Source: a virus
Reading direction: 5' to 3' (one strand)
Length of the DNA: 44,438 nt
IMG/VR virus record: IMGVR_UViG_3300025282_000073
Coordinates: 1-44,438 of that record
Shown here in pieces: positions 24,130 to 30,522 of the stretch (positions within the stretch are counted from its first letter, which is position 1; each line of letters opens with the position of its first letter). The translations under genes were made by a program, and so were the position numbers. The notes beneath the pieces are model-generated. The model made no database searches and was not told the origin of the DNA. It was given only the letters and a program-made list of their open reading frames with translations.

Positions 24130-24389
24130 TGCTTGAAGGTTTAGTGTTTGGGTTGGTTGATAATGGGGTTCTTATTGGTGGGGCCGTTACCGGACTAGAA
24201 ATTGAAAGATTTTTCAAAAAAGGTAACGGTGCCATGGGTGCTGTTTGGGGCGGTGGTGTTGGAAATACAATATCTGACCTAATGGGTAGCCTTTTAGACC
24301 CTACAATGCACAATATGGCCCTTGGGATTGTTATTGGCTGTTTAATACCGTTAATCTTTATTCCTTTCTTAAGACGGTTTATTAAATGA
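24126..24389 (+). CDS. Small membrane protein, 86-87 aa
   Basis: Two adjacent ATGs (24126, 24129) are equally placed. Two or three hydrophobic stretches: residues 3-25 (LEGLVFGLVDNGVLIGGAVT), a Gly-rich middle (GAMGAVWGGGVGNTISDLMG), and 66-82 (LGIVIGCLIPLIFIPFL) followed by a basic end. The shape would suit a holin-like or inner-membrane takeover protein. However, it sits in the early region far from the lysis genes, so holin is only a possibility. Confidence 0.6.
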   Translation: MMLEGLVFGLVDNGVLIGGAVTGLEIERFFKKGNGAMGAVWGGGVGNTISDLMGSLLDPTMHNMALGIVIGCLIPLIFIPFLRRFIK

Positions 24390-24400
24390 TTAAGTGGTTT

Positions 24401-24429
24401 TTGACAGTTCCAAGGGTTTTTGCTATTTT
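24401..24429 (+). promoter_or_regulatory. Strong sigma70-like promoter, cassette 2
   Basis: A perfect TTGACA (24401-24406), 17 bp, then TGC-TATTTT (-10 at 24424-24429 with an extended TGn). It is followed by GACTCATTT and TATAACTTAGAAAGGAG before the clamp gene. Confidence 0.8.
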
Positions 24430-24465
24430 AAAGACTCATTTATAACTTAGAAAGGAGAATTTGTA

Positions 24466-25230
24466 ATGTACAATGAAAACATAAATATCCACTTATTAGG
24501 ACTAGCCAGCACCTGTTCGGCTAAGAACGATGTCCGATTTTATCTAAAAGGCGTTTGTATAAAACCTATTGATACCGGCGGGGTTGCCATTATTGCAACT
24601 GACGGTCACCGGTGCGTTTTTTATTTTGATCCGGAAGGGTTCGTAGAGGATGAAATTATAATCTCAACCACTGAAGGTGATGGTAAAGATTTTTTTAGAG
24701 AGGCTAAAAAGGCCCCTAAATTATTTGACCGTGAACCTTTAGTTGTAATGCACGATAAGGACGGGTGGTTAAACACTTTTAATAAAACCACGGGCCAACG
24801 GTTCACACTGAAAGCTATTGACGGGAACTTCCCAGACACTAACGGCCTTTTTAACGGTCTAAACCACTTGGTACCTGAAATGAGTAATAAAGACTTTACC
24901 GGTAGTTTCTCAATATCGTCCACTTACTTAAAAGACTTAAAGGGATTGATTCCAAAAAGTAAAACAATGCCTAAAAAACTTGACGGGTTTACCGTGGTCC
25001 CCGGCCCAACACCAGAAAAGGCCGTTACATTTTATAATGTAGATTATAAATTCATTGTAATGATCATGCCGCTTAAAGCTGAAAAGGAAAAAATTTCACA
25101 GCTTCCAGACTGGGCCGTTGATATGTTGGGTTATGGACTTGAAGAAGTAGAAGACGACTATTTAACTAATTACAATAATGCTGATGAAATTGAACCTTAC
25201 GGGGTTAATCCTTTGGACTATGAAAAATAA
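24466..25230 (+). CDS. DnaN-like sliding clamp lacking domain I
   Basis: 254 aa. NDVRFYLKGVCI followed by IATDGHR (44-49) and IDGNFPD (118-124) match the core and end of domain II of bacterial beta clamp (ATDGHR, DGRFPD). FIVMIMPLK (196-204) matches the VVMPMRL end of domain III. The three-domain bacterial clamp has about 366 aa; here domain I is absent and an acidic 50-residue tail is added. Two domains per subunit would need a trimer for a six-domain ring, as in PCNA or T4 gp45. It has its own strong promoter and is followed by an intrinsic terminator, so it is expressed as a single gene. No clamp loader gene is visible. Confidence 0.75.
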   Translation: MYNENINIHLLGLASTCSAKNDVRFYLKGVCIKPIDTGGVAIIATDGHRCVFYFDPEGFVEDEIIISTTEGDGKDFFREAKKAPKLFDREPLVVMHDKDGWLNTFNKTTGQRFTLKAIDGNFPDTNGLFNGLNHLVPEMSNKDFTGSFSISSTYLKDLKGLIPKSKTMPKKLDGFTVVPGPTPEKAVTFYNVDYKFIVMIMPLKAEKEKISQLPDWAVDMLGYGLEEVEDDYLTNYNNADEIEPYGVNPLDYEK

Positions 25231-25251
25231 GGTTTAAAAAGTCTTTTGATT

Positions 25252-25285
25252 AAGGCCCTAGGTATTCATTGCCTAGGGCCTTTTT
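25252..25285 (+). terminator. Strong intrinsic terminator after clamp gene
   Basis: An 11-bp perfect stem, AAGGCCCTAGG (25252-25262) with CCTAGGGCCTT (25272-25282), has a 9-nt loop and a run of five T. Confidence 0.93.
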
Positions 25286-25312
25286 GCATAACGCGGGGTT
25301 TTTTGCTATTTT
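25284..25312 (+). promoter_or_regulatory. Putative promoter cassette 3
   Basis: TTGCAT (25284-25289) begins within the T-run of the preceding terminator. Then 17 bp and TGC-TATTTT (25307-25312, extended -10). The leader TATAACTTAGAAAGGA (25323-25338) is the same as in cassette 2. Confidence 0.7.
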
Positions 25313-25346
25313 AAAAACTCAATATAACTTAGAAAGGAATAACAAC

Positions 25347-25595
25347 ATGAAAATACTAATAGAAATAGATCTTGATAATGATGCGTTCTGGATATCAGAA
25401 GAAGAACGGGATCTAAAAGAAGCCCAGCGCATTTTATCAGATGTTGGCAATATGATTGATAGCCATGCTTACTTTGGTTCTGGTCGAATGTATGAGGCAA
25501 TTGAAATTATGAAGAATAAAAACCTTCAAGATATTAACGGGAACACCGTTGGTTCTTTTAAGTTGGTTGATGATCAAGGGAGGGTTCTATCATGA
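25347..25595 (+). CDS. Unknown small protein, 82 aa
   Basis: 82 aa from the ATG at 25347, set by the AGAAAGGA leader of cassette 3. Starts MKILIEIDLDNDAFWISEEE with an acidic helix; ends GSFKLVDDQGRVL. It resembles small early phage proteins of the form IxIDxDNxAF (recalled from many phages, function unknown). ATGA-coupled to the next gene. Confidence 0.65.
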   Translation: MKILIEIDLDNDAFWISEEERDLKEAQRILSDVGNMIDSHAYFGSGRMYEAIEIMKNKNLQDINGNTVGSFKLVDDQGRVLS

Positions 25596-25915
25596 AAAAC
25601 ATTAAGATCAAAAAATTTGGATCAGGTAATAATCATTTGCTAATCAGGGAAAACCTAGGGCGGGATCCAGACGGCGGGCCGTCAATGATTGCTTATTGGT
25701 TACAGTCTTATGATTCCATTATTGCTTTGGCTCTGCATAGACCGCATGGGTTCCATAGTCTTTGTTTAGATGCTAAGACTTGGGATTATTCCAAAACCAC
25801 GGCCAAGCACCGGAACGCCTTTATGGATCGGTTCACGCCTTGGGCTGTGAATAATACTAATAGCACCACTAAACGCATTAGTACGGGTGATATTATTCTG
25901 GAAAATCTTAACTAA
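25592..25915 (+). CDS. Unknown protein, 107 aa
   Basis: 107 aa, GGGAGGG site. Contains GSGNNHLLIRENLGRDPDGG, LHRPHGFHSLCLDAKTWDYS and an Arg/Asn-rich end. His, Trp and Asp spacing could suggest an enzyme or metal site, but none is recognised. Last gene of the early half, closed by a strong terminator 19 bp after the stop. Confidence 0.6.
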   Translation: MKNIKIKKFGSGNNHLLIRENLGRDPDGGPSMIAYWLQSYDSIIALALHRPHGFHSLCLDAKTWDYSKTTAKHRNAFMDRFTPWAVNNTNSTTKRISTGDIILENLN

Positions 25916-25933
25916 GCACTAATAACCCAGCTT

Positions 25934-25961
25934 AAAGGCCACGGGATCCCGTGGCCTTTTT
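25934..25961 (+). terminator. Perfect palindromic intrinsic terminator
   Basis: AAAGGCCACGGG (25934-25945) and its exact complement form a 26-bp palindrome centred at ATCC-GGAT-type core, followed by T residues to 25961. It ends the early transcription unit and may also work in the opposite direction. Confidence 0.93.
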
Positions 25962-26059
25962 ATTGCCTGTTTAAGCCATTAGTTATTGATTTGGTACTTA
26001 GGCAATAGGTCAGGCAATTGGACCACGGTACACGGTTCACGGGCGGTCCAGCTTAAATG

Positions 26060-26221
26060 TATTGGCTGATAGTGTTCTGTAGTGAATAAATAAAACTTTT
26101 TTTTAAAAAAATCTCTGTTTCAGCCAATAAGCCAATATCTTTTTTTGAAAGGTATAACAGTTATGGTTTTCTGAGCAATTGGCTGATGTATTGGCAGGGT
26201 ATTGGCTGGTTTTAGCCAATA
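26060..26221 (-). repeat. Iteron block B, inverted copy of block at 11.0 kb
   Basis: Six exact TATTGGC/GCCAATA sites start at 26060, 26123, 26131, 26189, 26200 and 26215, with a near-match (AATTGGC) just after 26176. The reverse complement of 26098-26221 matches 10989-11115 in two long sub-blocks. Site spacing is preserved: 8 bp in one pair, 11 bp in the other. Confidence 0.85.
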
Positions 26222-26318
26222 CATTTTTGTTAGCTGCCGTTTTAATTTGCCCTGGCCTCGTTGTTTTTAGTTGTTGTTCAATGTTTATTGGGCTGTAGCC
26301 TGCCATTTTCTATATTTT

Positions 26319-26373
26319 GATCTGTGTTACCGTCTGGATCGGGCGGCAAGCTCATGTCCAGATATCACAGATC
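26319..26373. repeat. Nested inverted repeat (cruciform/RNA hairpin)
   Basis: Outer arms GATCTGTG (26319-26326) and CACAGATC (26366-26373) enclose inner arms TCTGGA (26333-26338) and TCCAGA (26357-26362). Both are perfect complements. Confidence 0.75.
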
Positions 26374-26439
26374 GGGGTGCAAGCTCCCATCCAGAAATTA
26401 AAAACTGGATCGAGAATTTGTATAAAAACTGTACAGTTT

Positions 26440-26455
26440 AACGGGAGCTCCCGTT
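26440..26455. repeat. 16-bp palindrome AACGGGAGCTCCCGTT
   Basis: A perfect palindrome followed by TATTGTTATTTT, so it may act as a rightward terminator; it could also be a dyad protein site. Confidence 0.7.
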
Positions 26456-26695
26456 TATTGTTATTTTAGCGCGTTATTCCTTGTTTAAAGCCCTTTTCAT
26501 CCTTCTGGGTATATTGGGTTATTTACTTTATTAATTAACTTAAAAAAGGCCCTTGGTTAGCCTCACACATAAAATATATACCAGTGCACCATAACCCGTG
26601 AATATTTAACGGCTAATCATGGACCGTGAACCGTGGTCCGTGGATCATGCACCAGTGGTCCAAGGGTTAGATCGTGGGCGCTAGACCGTGGCCGT

Positions 26696-26713
26696 AGCTG
26701 CAGCGCTGCAGCT
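26696..26713. repeat. 18-bp palindrome AGCTGCAGCGCTGCAGCT
   Basis: Perfect dyad made of nested GCTGCAGC units, with GTGGATC words on both sides (26640, 26716, 26730). Confidence 0.85.
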
Positions 26714-26930
26714 GCGTGGATCATGGACCGTGGATCGTGCATATAGGCCCTTTATTGCATGGGGCACCCCCCTTTATTCATGGATTGTATAGCGTTGACC
26801 CTGTGCTGAGTTTTTGAGACTCATGGACCTAAACTTATTTACTTTTTGTAATATGTGTTTTTTTAGTGTAAAAAGGACTTTGACATGTAAAAATTTTTTT
26901 GCGAAATTTTTTAAAATACAGGAGTAAATT

Positions 26931-27098
26931 ATGGCTATTGGTTTAAGTAAGTGGTTTAAAGAAACATTCCTTGGATATGAGGAGAAAGTAGTGAGAAATC
27001 GTACCAAAAAGGGAAGGTATGTAGCAGACGATAAGTCAACACCTAATATTAATGAGGCTTACACAACTGTAAACGTCAAAATAAAAAAAGATAAATGA
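26931..27098 (+). CDS. Small basic protein, 55 aa, first late gene
   Basis: 55 aa, ACAGGAG site 6 nt before the ATG. Amphipathic N-terminus (MAIGLSKWFKETFLGYEEKV), then a Lys/Arg-rich part with RTKKGRYVADDKSTPN. ATGA-coupled to the spanin gene. The motif FLGYEEKV...TKKGRYVADDKSTPNINEAY recurs, as I recall, just upstream of lysis genes in other marine phages; function unknown. Confidence 0.65.
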   Translation: MAIGLSKWFKETFLGYEEKVVRNRTKKGRYVADDKSTPNINEAYTTVNVKIKKDK

Positions 27099-27517
27099 AG
27101 CTGGCTATAGCTCTAGGGGTAGCTTTCTTTGTATCAGCGTCTATTAATGCGATTATGTTCGCTAAATTAGACACAGCAAAAGTTGAACTACAAACCGCCA
27201 TTAATAATCAAGCGGTGCTTGAAAGAACTGTTCAAGAGCAAAACGAACAGATCGTAAAAGCCCTTGAATCGGCTAAAAAGACTCAAGCTCAGATTCAAAA
27301 CTTGAACACTCAATACTCTGCAAGCCAAGCGCAAGTAACGAACCTAAGAAATAAGTTTGCTAAACATAATCTTGAAGGCATGGCCCTCGCTAAACCTGGA
27401 TTATTACAAGGTAAAGTTAATAAGGCTTCGGCAAGAGTAATGGTCAACCTAACCACAATAACCAATCCGGACCAATTTGATGAAAAAGCTACTGATAATA
27501 CCACTACTACTAATTAA
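27095..27517 (+). CDS. Inner-membrane spanin (Rz-like)
   Basis: 140 aa. One N-terminal membrane segment (LAIALGVAFFVSASINAIMF, residues 3-22) with the rest presumed periplasmic. A long Gln/Ala/Glu coiled coil covers residues about 28-90. RNKFAKHNLEGMALAKPGLL then matches the C-terminal pattern of phage Rz-like i-spanins. With the lipoprotein gene starting inside its 3' end, this is the standard spanin arrangement. It would disrupt the outer membrane at lysis, implying a Gram-negative host. Confidence 0.8.
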   Translation: MKLAIALGVAFFVSASINAIMFAKLDTAKVELQTAINNQAVLERTVQEQNEQIVKALESAKKTQAQIQNLNTQYSASQAQVTNLRNKFAKHNLEGMALAKPGLLQGKVNKASARVMVNLTTITNPDQFDEKATDNTTTTN

Positions 27518-27866
27518 CGGTTGCTCTTCGTTCTCTTTGTTCGGAGATAGAACCAGTCCACAACCACAAGTCAAGCCCGTGGAAGTGGTCAGTGTGGCAA
27601 AAAGAGCGCCAATCTACCATCCGCCACTCCCAGAACCCATTGAATCGGCTGCGATTGAGTGGAGAATACTCTCTCCTGATGTGATGCAGGAATATTTAAT
27701 CGCAATTGAAGCTGGAGAAGAGCCAAGAGTCGCGTATTATGGACTAACTTCCCAAGGTTATGAGAATTTATCGATGACCATGGGCGAAATTACCCGATAT
27801 ATAGAGCAAATACTACATATTGTGGGTTATTACAAGGAAATGGACGAGGAGGAAGAGGAAAAGTAA
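27480..27866 (+). CDS. Outer-membrane spanin, lipoprotein
   Basis: 128 aa from the ATG at 27480 (a TTG precedes it). A signal peptide ends in the lipobox LLINGC, lipid-anchored at Cys15. A Pro-rich linker (RAPIYHPPLPEPI) and a helical acidic domain ending in Glu repeats follow. It is offset by 38 bp within the i-spanin gene in another reading frame, the usual Rz/Rz1-like overlap. It is larger than lambda Rz1 but similar to lipoproteins of other marine phages. Confidence 0.75.
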   Translation: MKKLLIIPLLLINGCSSFSLFGDRTSPQPQVKPVEVVSVAKRAPIYHPPLPEPIESAAIEWRILSPDVMQEYLIAIEAGEEPRVAYYGLTSQGYENLSMTMGEITRYIEQILHIVGYYKEMDEEEEEK

Positions 27867-28465
27867 TGGAACAAACTATGGCGTATATAGACGCTCAAAT
27901 AGACCGTATGGTTGAAAGTGGTTTAGAAATAACAGATCGAGAGGCTTTTACAAACAATATTTTAGATTATATGAATGTCGTAAGAGAAATTGAATCCAGT
28001 AACGATAATTCTCAGGTAAATCCCGACAGTGGAGCAGCAGGACTCTATCAATTTTTAGGAAGCACCGTTCCAACAGCTAGAAATAGAGCTGGGCACGACG
28101 CGAGTAATGTGGCACATAAAAACAGAGACTATGTAGATCATATCTCTGAAAACCCCTTGGATTGGGATGAGGATCAAGCTGGTCTAATGTTCCTGGCCCA
28201 TGCGTTTGGAGCACCGGTTAATAAAAAAAGAAGTCCAGTAATCGGTTCAGATGAGCTATTTCACCGTATCGGCACGGATTTTGACCCAGATGCTCAAAAA
28301 GATTTATATATGAACTATCATTATCGAGCCCTTCCCGATGAAGCGACTTATGATCGAGCTACAGAGAAAATATTCGAGAACTATATGCTTAGATTCCCTG
28401 AAACTAAAAACCTCGGCGGCCCCGTTACTCAACCTCTATATTCAGACAAAAGGTACCTGATCTAA
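27866..28465 (+). CDS. SLT-fold transglycosylase with GGPVT tail
   Basis: 199 aa. REIESSNDNSQVNPDSGAAG with E43-S44, then GLYQF (59-63), is the active-site region of lytic transglycosylases (catalytic Glu43 presumed). No signal peptide or membrane segment. Position after the spanins fits an endolysin, yet it ends in a GGPVT-x-PLYSDK tail shared with the next, unrelated protein. That would suit a virion-carried muramidase used at entry. Coupled by TAATG to the next gene; strong GAGGAGG upstream. Confidence 0.8.
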   Translation: MEQTMAYIDAQIDRMVESGLEITDREAFTNNILDYMNVVREIESSNDNSQVNPDSGAAGLYQFLGSTVPTARNRAGHDASNVAHKNRDYVDHISENPLDWDEDQAGLMFLAHAFGAPVNKKRSPVIGSDELFHRIGTDFDPDAQKDLYMNYHYRALPDEATYDRATEKIFENYMLRFPETKNLGGPVTQPLYSDKRYLI

Positions 28466-30522
28466 TGCCGCTTAGACCCATAGAAACCTACGAACAACGT
28501 CTCGCGGAGCAGGAAAGGCAAACGAGGGCAAAAGCTATGGTCCCGGGCGGGCTTTCTTCTATGCTGCCAATGGCAGCCTGGATGGGAGGTTTGATCGCCC
28601 CAAGCTCTGGGATCACCGATTACTCAGGACTTTATCCTAAACCACCCACAGACGAGGGCTTCACAGGTGAAACAATGCCCAGTTTTGCTGAAAATATCCG
28701 AGAAAAACGCTATTTAGACGCATTTTACCAAGGTTTGGGGCTTACAGGTGATCTTGCTATAGGCGCTGGAGCTGTTTACCCTCCAGCTTTGGCATTGGGT
28801 GCCGGGATGAAAGTGATAAGCGGTATGGGCAAAGCAGCCAAAACCCAAGAACAAGCGGACATGGCAAGAAGGATCCTTCCTAGATACTTTGTAAATGAAG
28901 CCGGCGGTGTTCCAAATGCAGATGTTTTACGAATAAAATTACCAAAATCACACAATACCACGATAGAAGCAAAGTATGTCGAAACGAGAGACGGTAAGAT
29001 TATAATGGCTCCTAGTATTACGACCCCTTCTGGGGGTACCCATTTAGCACTGGACCCTAAGTCTTTTATTTACCGTGACTTGGACCAGGCTAAAACTGGC
29101 TTAATAGATTTTGCTTTGACCGACGAAACACTTCAATTAGGGAAGCCGGCCCGATCAAAATCAAGAGAAGAAACGGTTTCCAAAATTCGTAAAAATTTGG
29201 AATCTGAAAGACATGCTTCTGTCCTACCTGATGAAACAGGGATTATTGATGAAAACTTCGATTTTATACCGTTTACAGAAAAGCCTCTTCTCGATACAGA
29301 AATGAGCATTAAAGGTGATCGTGCAAAAATGACTAGAGAAGATATAGATAGGATGTGGGCAGAGAATGCAAAGCAAGATATTGGCCGCATAGACGAGCTC
29401 ATGGACAGAGCGGCTGCGAGGAAGCGGGGCATAACAGTATCACAAGCGGCTGAAGAACGTAAAGCGAAGAATGTTGCGTTTGAAATATCTACACCACGAA
29501 GACCAGACGTTTTTGCCAAAGCAGACCAATTAGGAGCCAAAGCCGATGAATTATTGGAGTGGCAGAAGCCATTAACGGAACAACAACCGGGAGTACAAGA
29601 AAAAATTAAAAATTTAATTGGTGAAGATTCTTTTAACAAAGCTGCTGCTGATGGGCTCACCGGCGAAGACGTTTATGGAAACTTTGAGGAGGTAATGTTA
29701 AATGATGATTTAGCACAGTATGGTTTGGAGTTTTTAAAACCTAAACTGTCTACAGAGAAACTTGGTGCAGGCGCTTATCTCAACGAGGCAGGGATCAGGG
29801 GTATTGTGTATGGTCCCGAATCTGTTGAGGTTTTTGACCCCGTAAAATATAGAAAAGCAGAACCCGGAGCCAAACTTCCAGGGTCGTTACAACCACCGAA
29901 AAAACCCATTGGTTTAACAAACAAGAGGATTACGGCAAGACAACTTATTTCTGGGCGCATAGACCCTGATTTTTATGCGAAAGACGACTTAATGGATGGT
30001 GTTGGTTCGATTCGGATAAAAAAGAAACCACATAAGTATTCAACAAGCGCGAGAGAGGTTGAAAAGGTGGCCCCTTGGGTGTTTCAGAAGAAAGGGACAG
30101 TAAGCAAACAGGGCCAACCAGGCATAATGGATTACGATGAAATAATAGAGCTGTTTTCTGAAGCAGACCCAACTTGGGCTGCACAACTAGACGAAGCAAC
30201 ACGAGTACGCTTAGACGTTGATACACCAGGTCTTACTCCCGAGGAACTCATAAATAAGTGGCTTAGAAACGATGATTTAATACCAAGCCAGGCAGACGAG
30301 GTTGCTGAGTACAACAGGATGGTTGAGTACCAAGACGAAGTTAGTGAAACACTTAAATCAAAGGGTTATACCCCGGAAGGGATGGCTGATGATGAAGTTA
30401 GTAGCGTTTATTACGAGGCAGAAGACGTCTTTGTAGACGTTGAAGAGGATGGACTACCACCCTTTAATCGCGGCGGCCCTGTCACCAATCCCCTATACTC
30501 AGACAAGAAGTACATTATCTAA
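28465..30522 (+). CDS. Large ejected/polyvalent-like protein, 685 aa
   Basis: A hydrophobic stretch at about residues 85-115 follows a Pro/Gly-rich start. The middle contains DELLEWQKPLTEQQPGVQEK and, further on, LNEAGIRGIVYGPESVEVFD. I recall this pair of motifs (LLDWDxPLSEQ ... GIxGIxY...VFD) as the C-terminal half of ART-type domains in phage polyvalent proteins. The usual N-terminal half (HGSPHxFDxF) is not seen. The C-terminus GGPVT-N-PLYSDK is almost identical to that of the transglycosylase before it. Likely packaged in the virion and injected; enzymatic activity is unproven. Confidence 0.6.
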   Translation: MPLRPIETYEQRLAEQERQTRAKAMVPGGLSSMLPMAAWMGGLIAPSSGITDYSGLYPKPPTDEGFTGETMPSFAENIREKRYLDAFYQGLGLTGDLAIGAGAVYPPALALGAGMKVISGMGKAAKTQEQADMARRILPRYFVNEAGGVPNADVLRIKLPKSHNTTIEAKYVETRDGKIIMAPSITTPSGGTHLALDPKSFIYRDLDQAKTGLIDFALTDETLQLGKPARSKSREETVSKIRKNLESERHASVLPDETGIIDENFDFIPFTEKPLLDTEMSIKGDRAKMTREDIDRMWAENAKQDIGRIDELMDRAAARKRGITVSQAAEERKAKNVAFEISTPRRPDVFAKADQLGAKADELLEWQKPLTEQQPGVQEKIKNLIGEDSFNKAAADGLTGEDVYGNFEEVMLNDDLAQYGLEFLKPKLSTEKLGAGAYLNEAGIRGIVYGPESVEVFDPVKYRKAEPGAKLPGSLQPPKKPIGLTNKRITARQLISGRIDPDFYAKDDLMDGVGSIRIKKKPHKYSTSAREVEKVAPWVFQKKGTVSKQGQPGIMDYDEIIELFSEADPTWAAQLDEATRVRLDVDTPGLTPEELINKWLRNDDLIPSQADEVAEYNRMVEYQDEVSETLKSKGYTPEGMADDEVSSVYYEAEDVFVDVEEDGLPPFNRGGPVTNPLYSDKKYII

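Larger units (their letters stand above)
25962..26930. other. Non-coding ~1-kb region, repeats and palindromes
   Basis: No convincing gene on either strand. It holds six TATTGGC sites and the inverted copy of block A (26060-26221), a nested inverted repeat (26319-26373), a 26-bp imperfect direct repeat (26337-26362 and 26370-26395, 21/26 matches), and a 16-bp palindrome (26440-26455). It also has six ACCGTG/CACGGT words, three GTGGATC words, an 18-bp palindrome (26696-26713) and AT-rich DNA before the late operon. It separates early from late genes. Candidate roles: replication origin, control region for late genes, or structured RNA. Confidence 0.85.

Noticed and set aside
26103-26306. Minus-strand open frame in the non-coding region
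   Set aside because: No ribosome site, runs through the iteron block, and no protein-like pattern.
26838-26865. Promoter at TTTACTTTTTGT before the late operon
   Set aside because: The 12-mer matches the early promoter, but no acceptable -10 lies at the right distance; kept only as a shared word.
26885-26925. TTGAC-like -35 near 26880 for the late operon
   Set aside because: A good -35-like TTGACA is present, but the AT-rich DNA 17-18 bp downstream has no convincing -10.
26774-27007. Minus-strand open frame upstream of the late operon
   Set aside because: Overlaps the supported small gene at 26931 and AT-rich promoter-like DNA; no recognisable features.
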